Shown here piece after piece: positions 42,799 through 51,803 of a stretch of 64,000 nucleotides of DNA; within the stretch, counting starts at the first letter, position 1; each line of letters begins with the position of its first letter. Position numbers and translations under genes: made by a program. The stretch comes from DASZIT01 sp963709665. GTDB lineage: Bacteria; Actinomycetota; Acidimicrobiia; Acidimicrobiales; RAAP-2. Location of the stretch: assembly GCA_963709665.1 (NCBI GenBank), contig CAVPWU010000001.1, positions 1 through 64,000 on the forward strand. The letters are read 5' to 3'. Under the pieces are notes generated by a model. It did no database searches and was not told the origin of the DNA. It saw only the letters and a list, made by a program, of their open reading frames with translations.

Positions 42799-44913
42799 TC
42801 ACCGGAGCTGGCGTTCGGCGGCGTCCGACGGGTGGTCGACGGCCTCCTCGGCGAGCCCGGAACGACGGCGGGCGGCGGTGGCGGCGGCCCGCTGGAGCCG
42901 GTTGCCCGGCGCCGGCTCGATGCGGGCCAGCACTGGCTCCACCAGGTCCCGGTCCACCACCGGGGCGGGCTCGCTCCCGGTGCGATGACCGCCGGACCGG
43001 CGCTGATCCGGTGCCCACGGACCGGCGTCGTGCTTGGGGACGGCCAGGTGGCGACGGCGCTCGACGACGGGGACCTGCGGGTCGGCGTCCCGCCGGTTGG
43101 AGCTCCGGACCCTGACCAGGTCGGGGTAGCGGGTCCGCACGGGGTCCGGGCGCGGGGGCCGGTCGCCCGGGGACGGCGGCTGGTCCGCCGCCGCCCGGTC
43201 CGTCACGGCCGGCCGGTCCGGGGCCGCCGGCGGGTGGCTGGTCCGCCCGTCGTTTGCCGTCGGCCCACCGGCGGGGGCCGGCACCCCCGGCGGGGTGAAC
43301 GGGAGCCCCTTGGGAGGCCCGTGCTCGATGATGGCCAGCACGGTGTCCATGTCCACGTGCCGCTCGAGGGCATCGGCCAGCCGGTCGAGCATGGACTCCC
43401 GGCGGGTGGCGAAGCTCGGGGCGTCGGAGGTGGCCTTCCAGCGGGTGCCCGCCTGACCGGCCACCCCGGTCAGCCAGGCGCGGCGGAAGCCGTCGTTCTC
43501 GAAGATGCCGTGGTGCATCGTCCCCCAGGTGGACTCCAGCCGGTAGCCGTCGAGGAACGGGTCCGCCTGCCCCACGGCCGGGTTGACCAGGTCGAGGATG
43601 GTCCGGCCGTGGTGGACCTGGTACGAGTCCACCGTGTGCCCCTCCCACGAGTCGGACCGGGTGCCCAACTCCTTGGCCGGCTCGAACCGCACCAGCGTGG
43701 GGAGCAGTCCCAGCCCCGGCACCCGTCCCCGGCCGGACTCCACCGGGTCGTCGATCGAGCTGGCCAGCATCTGGTAGCCGCCACAGATCCCGAGGATCGG
43801 CCGCCCGGCCCGGTGCCGGGCCTCGAGGGCGTCGGCGATCCCCCGGTCGCGCAGCCAGTCGAGGTCGTCCACCGTCGCCCGGCTCCCCGGGAGGATGGCC
43901 AGGTGGGCGGCGGCCACGATGTCGGGATCGGCGGTGACGGTCACCACCACGCCGGGCTCGGCGGCCAGGGCGTCCACATCGGTGGCGTTGGACGCCCGTG
44001 GCAGGCGGACCACCGCCACCTGCAGGACCTCGGAGGCCGACGGACGCGGGGTCGACCATCCGGCCACCGCCAGGGCGTCCTCGGCGTCGATCCAGACATC
44101 CTCCAGCCAGGGGAGCGTTCCGAGGACCGGTCGCCCGGTCAGTTCCGACAGGCGGGACAGCGCCGGGTCCAGCAGGGCGACGTCGCCGCGGAACTTGTTG
44201 ATCACCCAGCCCGACACCAGGGCCTGATCCTCCCGGGCGAGCAGGGCCAGGGTGCCGAACATGGCGGCGAAGACCCCGCCGCGGTCGATGTCGCCCACCA
44301 CCAGTACCGGGAGGCCGGCGGCCCGGGCCAGGCCCATGTTGATGTAGTCGTGGTCCCGCAGGTTGATCTCGGTGGGGCTCCCGGCTCCCTCGGCGATCAC
44401 GATGTCGTACCGGGAGCGCAGGTCGTCGTAGGCCTGGAAGGCGGTGTCGGCCAGGACGCCCCGGTCGGTCATCCAGTCGGCCGAGTCCAGCACGCCGAAC
44501 GGCTGTCCCATCAGGACGACGTGGGACCGCTGATCGCTCCCCGGCTTGAGCAGCACCGGGTTCATGGCCGCCTCCGGCTCCACCCCGGCGGCGACCGCCT
44601 GCAGCCACTGGGCCCGGCCGATCTCGGACCCGTCGGCGCACACCATCGAGTTGTTGGACATGTTCTGGGCCTTGAAGGGCGCCACCCGGTGGCCCTGTCG
44701 GGCCAGCCACCGGCAGAGCCCGGCGGTCACCAGCGACTTGCCGGCGTCCGAGGTGGTGCCGGCGATGAGGAGCCCCCCGGTCAGGGCGCGGGGGAAGGCC
44801 GGGACCGGGCGGGGCGCCCGGGCGCTCGGGACCTGGCGCGGGACGTCGCCGGAAGCCGGGGTGTCGCGAGTCAGGGGGGTGCGACCGCCGATCACTCCAC
44901 CATCATCGCTCAC
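42799..44913 (-). CDS. cobQ: cobyric acid synthase with long C-terminal extension
   Basis: A 704-aa protein; typical CobQ is near 500. An ATP-binding synthetase domain begins with GTTSDAGKS (about 52-60) and KAQNMSNNS, and contains EGAGSPTEINL and GDIDRGGVFA. The glutamine amidotransferase domain has Cys377 in GICGGYQML and the His in TMHHGIF. It amidates the side chains of adenosylcobyrinic acid diamide in B12 synthesis. After about residue 535 come 165 residues rich in Pro, Arg and Asp with no recognised fold. GTG 44913 is chosen for the RBS GGAGGGG 8 nt upstream. No other cob gene is adjacent. Confidence 0.92.
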   Translation of the reverse strand: MSDDGGVIGGRTPLTRDTPASGDVPRQVPSARAPRPVPAFPRALTGGLLIAGTTSDAGKSLVTAGLCRWLARQGHRVAPFKAQNMSNNSMVCADGSEIGRAQWLQAVAAGVEPEAAMNPVLLKPGSDQRSHVVLMGQPFGVLDSADWMTDRGVLADTAFQAYDDLRSRYDIVIAEGAGSPTEINLRDHDYINMGLARAAGLPVLVVGDIDRGGVFAAMFGTLALLAREDQALVSGWVINKFRGDVALLDPALSRLSELTGRPVLGTLPWLEDVWIDAEDALAVAGWSTPRPSASEVLQVAVVRLPRASNATDVDALAAEPGVVVTVTADPDIVAAAHLAILPGSRATVDDLDWLRDRGIADALEARHRAGRPILGICGGYQMLASSIDDPVESGRGRVPGLGLLPTLVRFEPAKELGTRSDSWEGHTVDSYQVHHGRTILDLVNPAVGQADPFLDGYRLESTWGTMHHGIFENDGFRRAWLTGVAGQAGTRWKATSDAPSFATRRESMLDRLADALERHVDMDTVLAIIEHGPPKGLPFTPPGVPAPAGGPTANDGRTSHPPAAPDRPAVTDRAAADQPPSPGDRPPRPDPVRTRYPDLVRVRSSNRRDADPQVPVVERRRHLAVPKHDAGPWAPDQRRSGGHRTGSEPAPVVDRDLVEPVLARIEPAPGNRLQRAAATAARRRSGLAEEAVDHPSDAAERQLR

Positions 44914-45077
44914 CGCGCCCCTCCGGGGCACGGACCCAGGTTGGGGAGGGGTGGAGGGCCCTCGGCCCGACGAGCGGGCGCCGCGACTTCGTGCGTCCGG
45001 TGCCCGGCGAGTAACCTGGCCCGGATGCGGCCTGCCGGCTGCGATTCCTCGAAGCCATCGAACCCCGGGATCCGTCG

Positions 45078-46295
45078 ATGCTCTATCAGGCGTACCAGAC
45101 CCAACGCGACCTGACGGCTCCGGCTCGGGCCTGGGCCGGTCTGGCCCTCGACACCCTCGACGTCCTCCCCGACTCGGTCAGCGACCACCCGCTGGTGCGC
45201 CGGCTGTCCGCCGGGTACGAGCTGATCGCCCGGTCCCGCCTCACCCACGTCCGGCCCCCCTTCGGCATCGACGAGGTCGAGGTGGGGGGGAAGGTGGTCC
45301 CCGTCCACGAGGAGGTGGCCTACCGGACCCCGTTCGGCTCGCTGGTGCACTTCGCCAAGGAGGGCGCCGGCGACCAGTCCCGGGTGATGGTGGTGGCGGC
45401 GCTGGCCGGCCACTTCTCCACCCTCCTCCGCGGCACCGTCGAGGCCCTCCTGCCCGACCACGACGTCTACATCACCGACTGGCACAACGCCCGCGATGTC
45501 AGCCTCGACCACGGGCGCTTCGGCCTCGACGAGTACATCCAGCACATGATCGACTTCCTGGGCTGGATCGGCCCCGGTGCCCACGTTCTGGCCGTCTGCC
45601 AGCCGTGCCCGGCCACCCTGTCGGCGGTGTCGGTGATGGCGGAGTCCGGCCACCCGGCGGTGCCGAAGAGCCTCACCCTGATGGCCGGCCCGGTGGATAC
45701 CCGGGTGAGTCCCACCGAGGTCAACGAGATGGCCCGGAGCAAGCCGATCGAGTGGTTCGAGCAGAACGTCATCACCCGGGTGCCCCTGCGCTACCCGGGG
45801 GCGATGCGCCGGGTCTACCCCGGCTTTCTGCAGGTGTCGGCATTCGTGTCCATGAACCTCGAGCGCCATGTCGACCAGCACGTCGAGCTGTACAAGTCGC
45901 TGGTCCGGGGCGACCGGGCCTCCGCCGACGTCACCGAGGAGTTCTACGACGAGTACTTCGCGGTGCTCGACATGCCGGCCGAGTTCTACCTCGAGACGGT
46001 CGACGCCGTGTTCAAGCGGGACCTCCTGCCCCGGGGCGAGCTCGAGTTCCGGGGCCGGCGGGTGGACCCCAGTGCCATCCGGCGCACGGCGCTGATGACG
46101 GTGGAGGGGGAGCGGGACGACATCTGCGGCATCGGCCAGACGTTGGCCGCCCACGATCTCTGCAGCAAGGTGCGGCCGTCGCGCAAGCTCCACCACCTCC
46201 AGCCCGGGGTGGGCCACTACGGGGTGTTCAGCGGGCGCCGCTGGCGCCAGGAGATCTACCCGCGGGTCCACAACTTCATCCTGGCCAACGACTGA
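45078..46295 (+). CDS. phaZ: intracellular polyhydroxyalkanoate depolymerase
   Basis: A 405-aa alpha/beta hydrolase of the intracellular PHB depolymerase family. The nucleophile is Cys174 in VCQPCPA, the Cys-type lipase box of the PhaZ1 group rather than the Ser of secreted depolymerases. DWHNARDVSL (about 134-143) and the C-terminal GVGHYGVFSGRRWR, with the catalytic His, are diagnostic. No signal peptide is present. It mobilises stored polymer and faces the phasin/synthase operon across the GST-like gene. It is divergent from cobQ. Confidence 0.92.
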   Translation: MLYQAYQTQRDLTAPARAWAGLALDTLDVLPDSVSDHPLVRRLSAGYELIARSRLTHVRPPFGIDEVEVGGKVVPVHEEVAYRTPFGSLVHFAKEGAGDQSRVMVVAALAGHFSTLLRGTVEALLPDHDVYITDWHNARDVSLDHGRFGLDEYIQHMIDFLGWIGPGAHVLAVCQPCPATLSAVSVMAESGHPAVPKSLTLMAGPVDTRVSPTEVNEMARSKPIEWFEQNVITRVPLRYPGAMRRVYPGFLQVSAFVSMNLERHVDQHVELYKSLVRGDRASADVTEEFYDEYFAVLDMPAEFYLETVDAVFKRDLLPRGELEFRGRRVDPSAIRRTALMTVEGERDDICGIGQTLAAHDLCSKVRPSRKLHHLQPGVGHYGVFSGRRWRQEIYPRVHNFILAND

Positions 46296-46349
46296 GCGGG
46301 CGCCGGCCGGCGACCTCCGGCCGTGCCGTCGTCGACGGGTGGGCCGCCC

Positions 46350-47006
46350 TCAGAACTCCATCTCGAGCTCTTCGACGTCGTCGGGCTCGGCGATGGCCTG
46401 CTCCGTCCAGCTCACCATCTCCGGGAGCCCCAGGATGGTGTCCCGGTAGGCGGCGGCCTGCGGCTCGAGCTCCACGTCGTAGGTGACGAAGCGGGTGCAC
46501 ACCGGGGCGTACATGGCGTCGGCCATGGTCGGCCGGTCGCCGAACAGGAACGGGCCCCCGTAGGTGTCGAGGCCGGCGTCCCAGATGTGGAGGATCCGGT
46601 CGATGTCGGCCTGGGCGCCGGTCCACACCTTGAACCCCGGGTGGCGGGCCTTGATGTTCATGGGAAGGGCGGCGCGCAGCTGGGCGAAGCCGGAGTGGAT
46701 CTCCCCGCAGATCGAGCGGCAGTGGGCGCGGGCGGCGCGGTCCTCGGGCAGGAGGGGGGCGGTGGGGCCCAGCTCGTGGAGGTACTCGGCGATGGCCAGG
46801 GTGTCCCAGACGGTGTTGCCCTCGTGCTCCAGGCTCGGCACCAGGTAGGAGGGGGAGAGCGAGAGCAGCTCGGCCCGGACCGTCGGGTCGTGGCTGTCGA
46901 CCACCTCCACGTCGAACTCCAGGCCGGCCAGCTCGCAGAGCAGCCATCCCCGGAGCGACCATGCGCCGTAGTTACGGCTGTTGATGGTGAGGGTGGCCTT
47001 CGACAC
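46350..47006 (-). CDS. glutathione S-transferase-like protein
   Basis: A 218-aa protein with a thioredoxin-fold N-terminal half (LTINSRNYGAWSLRGWLL, then the cis-Pro region YLVPSLEH near 57-64 and WDTLAIAEYL) and a helical C-terminal half containing GDRPTMADAMYAP. It starts at GTG 47006 with AGGAGAG upstream. Actinobacteria generally lack glutathione, so the thiol substrate is unclear. It lies at the end of the phaC-ligase-phasin run on the minus strand, with its own likely -10 (CATAAT near 47065). Confidence 0.85.
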   Translation of the reverse strand: MSKATLTINSRNYGAWSLRGWLLCELAGLEFDVEVVDSHDPTVRAELLSLSPSYLVPSLEHEGNTVWDTLAIAEYLHELGPTAPLLPEDRAARAHCRSICGEIHSGFAQLRAALPMNIKARHPGFKVWTGAQADIDRILHIWDAGLDTYGGPFLFGDRPTMADAMYAPVCTRFVTYDVELEPQAAAYRDTILGLPEMVSWTEQAIAEPDDVEELEMEF

Positions 47007-47186
47007 GGTGTCTCTCCTGGGGGGATCGGAGGGGCGAACCGACGGGTGAAGATCGTCCTCCGGATTATGACACGCGTCGAGGCGCGACGAGGACCGAGCG
47101 TCCCCGTCGCTGGCACGGCTCTGACCGACCGCCGGCGACATCGGGCCGCGCCGGGTGGGGCACGGCCCGATGGGCCGGTCGGCGAC

Positions 47187-47477
47187 CTACTTCTTGGCGG
47201 GGGTGGGTGCCGGGGTCTTGGGGGCCATGTCGACCAGGCCGAACAGGAACGCCTTCTGGGCGTCGAGGAGCTTCTGGGCGAAGTCGAAGGTCGACTCGAG
47301 CACCTCGGTGGCGGTCGGGAGCTTGTCGGCCATGGGGAACTGCGAGGGATCGACGGCCATGCCGTCGAACGCCGAGGTGGTGGTGGACAGGGCGCCCAGC
47401 GTCCAGGCCTGGCTCGACTCGATCGCCTTCAGCATGCCGTCCTGCATCGACGTGGTCATCTCCATCACGGTGGTCAC
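47187..47477 (-). CDS. candidate phasin (PHA granule protein)
   Basis: A 96-aa protein with no enzymatic motif. About 5-30 and 55-82 are amphipathic helices rich in Met, Ala and Leu (EVLESTFDFAQKLLDAQKAF), followed by an Ala/Pro/Lys tail (PKTPAPTPAKK), the usual composition of actinobacterial phasins. The GTG 47477 start has a strong AAGAGGAGG RBS. It sits between phaC and phaZ. The phasin role is inferred from context and composition, not a clear family match. Confidence 0.6.
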   Translation of the reverse strand: MTTVMEMTTSMQDGMLKAIESSQAWTLGALSTTTSAFDGMAVDPSQFPMADKLPTATEVLESTFDFAQKLLDAQKAFLFGLVDMAPKTPAPTPAKK

Positions 47478-47489
47478 GGGCTTCCTCCT

Positions 47490-47530
47490 CTTGGGATATC
47501 CAGCGGTATGCGTACTATATCAAGCAACAG
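47490..47530 (-). promoter_or_regulatory. possible phasin promoter
   Basis: An AT-rich patch in GC-rich DNA upstream of the phasin gene reads TTGATATAGTACGC on the minus strand; TATAGT is a good -10. The -35 is not clear. Strong expression would fit an abundant granule protein. Confidence 0.35.
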
Positions 47531-47569
47531 GCACCGACGCCGGGCACCCGGGCCGGCCGGGGTCCCCGG

Positions 47570-49168
47570 TCAGGCCCCGAAGCGGGTCCGCAGCACCTTC
47601 TTGTCGAACTTGCCGACCGCCGTCTTCGGCACCTCGTCGACGACCTCGATCTGGGTGGGCAGCTGCCACCGGGCGAAGCCGCTGGCCTCCAACTGGCTCC
47701 GCACCGCCTCGAGGGAGACGTCGCCGCCGTCGATGGGGACCAGGCAGACCAGGGGTCGCTCCAGCCACTTGGGGTCGGGCACCGCGATGACCGCCGCCTC
47801 GGCCACGCCGGGCATCGCCATCACGGCCGCCTCCATGTCCACCGACGAGATCCACTCGCCCCCCGACTTGATGAGGTCCTTGGTCCGGTCGGCGATGACG
47901 AAGTAGCCGTCGGCCGAGCCGATGGCCACGTCGCCGGTCCGGAACCAGCCGTCGGGGGTGAAGCTCCCCTCCGTCTCCCCGTGGGAGTACTGGTCGATGA
48001 CCCAGGGTCCCCGCACGCAGAGGTCGCCCATCGACTCGCCGTCGAAGGGGACCGGGACGTCGTCGGCGTCCCGGATACTCACGGTGATGCCGGGTAGCGG
48101 GAGTCCGGCCTGCCGCCGGGCGGCCTCGAGGACTGCGGCCTCGTCCCAGTCGCGCATCCGCTCCTGGGGCCAGGCCATCGAGGCCAACGGGGAGGTCTCC
48201 GTCATCCCCCACGCCTGCACCACCCGGATCCCGAACTCGGTCCGGTACCGCTCGATGAGCGCCTGGGGGGGTTGGGCCCCCCCGCAGACGATGTGGCGGA
48301 GCTCGGGGAGGCCGGTGCCCCGGGCGGACAGCTCGTCGGCGATGGCCAGCCACACGGTGGGCACCGCGGCGGTCACCGTGACCCGCTCGCCGACCAGCAG
48401 GTCGACGAACTCGCCGGCGTCGAGGGCGCCGGCGTAGTACACCTGCTTGGCCCCCACCAGGGCGGCGGCGTAGGGCATGCCCCAGGCGCTGGCGTGGAAC
48501 ATCGGCACCTGGGGGAGGACCGAGTCCCCGGGGCCGATCGACATCCCCGCCCCCGAGGTGACGGCCAGGGCGTGGAGGAAGCTCGAGCGGTGGGTGTAGA
48601 CGGCCCCCTTGGGCCGTCCGGTGGTGCCCGACGTGTAGCAGAGGGCCATCGGGGCGGTCTCCTCGATGGCCAGTCGGGGGAACGAGGTGGGGGCGTCGGC
48701 GATCAGGTCCTCGTAGGCGATGACCCCACCGAGGGACGTGTCGGGCACCTTGTCGTCCAGGACCACCACCTGGCCGAGGCCGGGCACCCGACCCGCCGCC
48801 TCCTCCAGCACCGGCAGGAAGTCGGGGTCGACCAGCACCGCCCGGTCGTCGGCGTCGGCCATGATGAAGGCCAGCTCGTCGGCGGACAGCCGGGCGTTGA
48901 GGGTGTGGAGCACCCGGCCCGAGCAGGGGACCCCGAAGTAGGCCTCGAGGTGCCGGAAGCTGTTCCACCCCAGGGTGGCCACGCGGGCGCCGCGCTCGAT
49001 CCCCAGCCCGTCGAGGGCGTGCATCAGCTGCTGGCTGCGGTCGCCGATGGCGGCATAGGTGGTGCGGTGGATGGTCCCGTCCGGCAGGTGGGTGACCACC
49101 TCGGCCTGGGGGGCGTAGGCGGGGGCGTGCTCGAACAGCATCCAGGCGTTGAGCGGGAGCTCCATCAT
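47570..49168 (-). CDS. acyl-CoA synthetase (AMP-forming)
   Basis: A 532-aa ANL-superfamily ligase. The P-loop YTSGTTGRPKGAVYTH lies near 182-197, the A5 segment GMTETSP near 320, WFRTGDVA near 416 and DRTKDLIKSGGEWIS near 430-445; the catalytic Lys is in the terminal VGKFDKKVLR. It activates a medium- or long-chain acid to acyl-CoA, which could supply PHA monomers or catabolism. It begins 39 nt after phaC ends and is probably cotranscribed. Confidence 0.93.
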   Translation of the reverse strand: MMELPLNAWMLFEHAPAYAPQAEVVTHLPDGTIHRTTYAAIGDRSQQLMHALDGLGIERGARVATLGWNSFRHLEAYFGVPCSGRVLHTLNARLSADELAFIMADADDRAVLVDPDFLPVLEEAAGRVPGLGQVVVLDDKVPDTSLGGVIAYEDLIADAPTSFPRLAIEETAPMALCYTSGTTGRPKGAVYTHRSSFLHALAVTSGAGMSIGPGDSVLPQVPMFHASAWGMPYAAALVGAKQVYYAGALDAGEFVDLLVGERVTVTAAVPTVWLAIADELSARGTGLPELRHIVCGGAQPPQALIERYRTEFGIRVVQAWGMTETSPLASMAWPQERMRDWDEAAVLEAARRQAGLPLPGITVSIRDADDVPVPFDGESMGDLCVRGPWVIDQYSHGETEGSFTPDGWFRTGDVAIGSADGYFVIADRTKDLIKSGGEWISSVDMEAAVMAMPGVAEAAVIAVPDPKWLERPLVCLVPIDGGDVSLEAVRSQLEASGFARWQLPTQIEVVDEVPKTAVGKFDKKVLRTRFGA

Positions 49169-49207
49169 GTCAACGGCCCCGACGCTCGGTCGCCTGCCGG
49201 TCGGCGC

Positions 49208-50881
49208 TCACCGCTCGAGCACATACGTCCCGGGCGCCGGCTCGATGGCCGGGTGGCAGTCGCACCCCGCGGTGGCCGGTGCCGGGATCCGGTCACCGGC
49301 CCGCACCGCCTGCCAGACCGACCACCGCTCCCACCACGAGGTGTCCACGGTGGTGGCCTGGGTCAGCCAGGTGTCGGGGTCGGGCCCGGGCTCCGGGCCG
49401 GTGGTGGCGGTCATCTTCTTGGCGTTGGGGCCGTTGACCAGGCACTGGATGTGCCCGGACGACGAGAGGACGAACTCGCTGGGGCCGCCGAGGAGCTGGG
49501 TGGTGGCGTAGGTGGCCCGCCAGGCGGTGAGATGGTCGGTCTGGGCCCCGACCACGAAGTTGTCGCAGCCGACGGCGGACAGGTCGATGGTCCGGCCGTG
49601 GAGCTCGAGCTCGCCCCGGGCCAGGGTGTTGTGCACCAGGATGTCCAGGAAGTCGGCGTGCAGGCCGGCCGGCAGGCAGGTGCTGTCGGCGTTCCAGGCC
49701 AGGACGTCGTAGGCGGGGAGGTCGTCCCCCAGCAGGTTGCTCCCCACCCAGTAGTTGAACATCAGGTCGTTCGGCCGCAGCATGGAGAAGAGCAGGCGGA
49801 GGTCGTGGCCGGCGATGACCCCCGTCCGTCGCGACTCCTCGGCGATCCGATCGGCCGACTGCTCGCTGGCGAACATCCCGATCATGGTGGGGATCTCGAA
49901 GTCGAGCAGGGTCACCATGAAGGTGGCGCTGTGGACCATCTCGTCGCCCCGGGCGGCCAGCTCGCCGAGCAGGGCGGCGGTGGTCAGGCCGCCGGCGCAC
50001 ACCGACACGGTGTTGACGTCGGGCGAACCGCTGATGGTCCGGGCCACCTCGATGGCCTCCTCGGTGGCCTCCACGTAGTCGGCCAGGCCCCAGGCGGCGT
50101 GGTCCGGCTTGGCGTTCCGCCAGCTCATGGCGAACATCTGGAACCCCTGGGCCACGGCGTACTCGATGAAGCTCCGCTGGGGGGCGAGGTCCATCACGTA
50201 GTACTTGTTGATCTGCGGGGGGACCAGTACCAGGGGCCGGGCGTACACCGAGGCGGTGGTCGGCGTGTACTGGATCAACTCGAACAGCTCGCTCCGGTGG
50301 ACCACGGTGCCCGGGGTGGTGGCCAGGTCGCGACCGACCTCGAAGGCCTCGGGGTCGACCGACCGGGGGATCCCCCGGTTCTGGCGGACGTCGCTCACGA
50401 AGTGGCCGAGGCCGCGCAGGAGGGACTTGCCGGCCGTCTCCCAGGCCCGCTCCAGTGCCTCCGGGTTGGTGGGGAGGAAGTTGGTGGGGGCCACCGCCGA
50501 GGTGAGGAGGTTGGCGGCCAGCATGGCCCGCTGGGCGTCGCGCCAGTCGAGGTCGGCCGTCTCCACCAGGGCGCGGACGCTGTCGGACCAGGCCAGGTAG
50601 GACTGGCCCAGGCGCCGGTAGACGGGGTGCTCACTCCAGGTCCGGTTGGTGAACCGCCAGTCCTTGGCGGGCGGTGCCACCGACGACCGGCCGATGGTGA
50701 TCCTGGCCAGTTCGGACACCAGGTCGGTCGCCACCTTGACCGAGTCGGCATCCGGCCGGCGCACCGTCGACCGGGTCAGCGCCTCGAGGAGCCCGAGGGA
50801 GTCCGCCCGCCCGACGATCTCCCATGGCGTCCAGCGTGACCGCTTCGACCTGCCTGGTGACGTCTCGGGCATCGGTGGCAT
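49208..50881 (-). CDS. phaC: polyhydroxyalkanoate synthase
   Basis: A 557-aa PHA synthase. Nucleophile Cys295 lies in SVCAGG, a variant of the GxCxGG box; the catalytic Asp449 is in GAQTDH and His477 in SSSGHI. LRPNDLMFNYWV and PPQINKYYVMDLAPQRSF are typical of class I/II enzymes. It polymerises 3-hydroxyacyl-CoA on granules. It starts at ATG 50881 or ATG 50872. No phaE is adjacent, against class III. It heads the operon phaC-ligase-phasin and is divergent from an XRE regulator. Confidence 0.92.
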   Translation of the reverse strand: MPPMPETSPGRSKRSRWTPWEIVGRADSLGLLEALTRSTVRRPDADSVKVATDLVSELARITIGRSSVAPPAKDWRFTNRTWSEHPVYRRLGQSYLAWSDSVRALVETADLDWRDAQRAMLAANLLTSAVAPTNFLPTNPEALERAWETAGKSLLRGLGHFVSDVRQNRGIPRSVDPEAFEVGRDLATTPGTVVHRSELFELIQYTPTTASVYARPLVLVPPQINKYYVMDLAPQRSFIEYAVAQGFQMFAMSWRNAKPDHAAWGLADYVEATEEAIEVARTISGSPDVNTVSVCAGGLTTAALLGELAARGDEMVHSATFMVTLLDFEIPTMIGMFASEQSADRIAEESRRTGVIAGHDLRLLFSMLRPNDLMFNYWVGSNLLGDDLPAYDVLAWNADSTCLPAGLHADFLDILVHNTLARGELELHGRTIDLSAVGCDNFVVGAQTDHLTAWRATYATTQLLGGPSEFVLSSSGHIQCLVNGPNAKKMTATTGPEPGPDPDTWLTQATTVDTSWWERWSVWQAVRAGDRIPAPATAGCDCHPAIEPAPGTYVLER

Positions 50882-51054
50882 CTCTCTCGGGCGGGGGGAC
50901 GACGGAGATGAAGCTGCACTGATTCAAGCCCCATCGTCGCGCGACGTCAATGCGGAGCGGGGGTTACCGATTAGTAGTGTGTCGAGCGGAGGCCGAACGG
51001 GCCCTCCGGCCGGCGACCCGGACCCCTGCCGGTCACTTCGATGGGGAGAACACC

Positions 51055-51432
51055 GTGCCGCTCGCGGATGCCACGTGGGACGCCTTCGGGCGCCACCTCC
51101 GTACCCAGCGCCAGCTGGCCAAGCTGAGCCTCCGGCAGCTGGCCGAGCTCACCCAGGTGTCCAACCCCTACCTGAGCCAGATCGAGCGGGGCCTCCACCA
51201 GCCGTCCATCGCGGTGGTGAAGGCACTGGCCGAGGCGTTGAACCTGTCGGCCGAGTCGTTGCTGGTCCAGGCGGCCGGGATCACCGGTGAGGAGACCGTG
51301 GCGTCCCGGACCGACCAGGCCATCCGTCACGACCCCCGCCTGAGCGCGTCGCAGAAGCGTGCGCTCCTGGCCGTCTACCGGTCGATGGTGGAGGGGGACG
51401 ACGACCCCTCCGATCCGGCCGAAGACGACTGA
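51055..51432 (+). CDS. XRE-family transcriptional regulator
   Basis: A 125-aa protein with an N-terminal helix-turn-helix: LRTQRQLAKLSLRQLAELT then VSNPYLSQIERGLHQPS, at about residues 14-50. The C-terminal half is helical and ends in an acidic tail (EGDDDPSDPAEDD). The start is GTG 51055, with GGAGA upstream; a longer in-frame extension is unlikely. It is divergent from phaC with a 173-nt gap, so it may control the PHA operon, as similar small HTH proteins do in related actinobacteria. Confidence 0.88.
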   Translation: MPLADATWDAFGRHLRTQRQLAKLSLRQLAELTQVSNPYLSQIERGLHQPSIAVVKALAEALNLSAESLLVQAAGITGEETVASRTDQAIRHDPRLSASQKRALLAVYRSMVEGDDDPSDPAEDD

Positions 51433-51584
51433 GGCGTCGGCCCGGCGACGGGGGTCGCCGGCCCCGCGCCGCCCGTTCGGACCGGGTGGCTCCCGGTTTG
51501 CGGCGGGCCGATGGCGGGTAGGTGGGGGGCGACACCGATGGGCCGTCCGCCCGGGTTCCGTCCGCCCCACACAAGGAGAGTCCC

Positions 51585-51749
51585 ATGGTCATCGTCCTCG
51601 CATTCCTGGTCGTCCTGCTGTTCGCCGGTCTCGGGTTCGCGCTGCACTTCCTCTGGATCCTGGCCGCCGTCTTCCTGGTCCTCTGGGTGATCGGCTTCGC
51701 CATCGGCCGGGGTGAGGGTTCCGGCAGCCGCCACTTCTATCGCTGGTGA
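51585..51749 (+). CDS. small hydrophobic membrane protein
   Basis: A 54-aa protein: two hydrophobic segments (about 2-20 and 22-40) and a short Gly/Arg tail ending FYRW. Streptomyces and relatives encode similar short hydrophobic proteins ending RWYRW. ATG 51585 has AAGGAGAG upstream, so the longer frame from 51522 is not the start. A perfect hairpin lies 29 nt downstream. Function is unknown. Confidence 0.75.
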   Translation: MVIVLAFLVVLLFAGLGFALHFLWILAAVFLVLWVIGFAIGRGEGSGSRHFYRW

Positions 51750-51777
51750 CCGCCGCCCGCCGGCGCATCGCGTGACC

Positions 51778-51802
51778 GGCCCCCCGGGCTCCCCGGGGGG
51801 CC
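51778..51802. terminator. bidirectional hairpin
   Basis: GGCCCCCCGGG (51778-51788) and CCCGGGGGGCC (51792-51802) form a perfect 11-bp stem with a 3-nt loop, 1 nt before the stop codon of the minus-strand gene and 28 nt after the plus-strand gene. It can end both convergent transcripts. Confidence 0.75.
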
Positions 51803-51803
51803 G

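Noticed and set aside
42634..45114. 826-codon plus-strand frame opposite cobQ
   Set aside because: No domain or start signal; cobQ on the other strand has full catalytic motifs.
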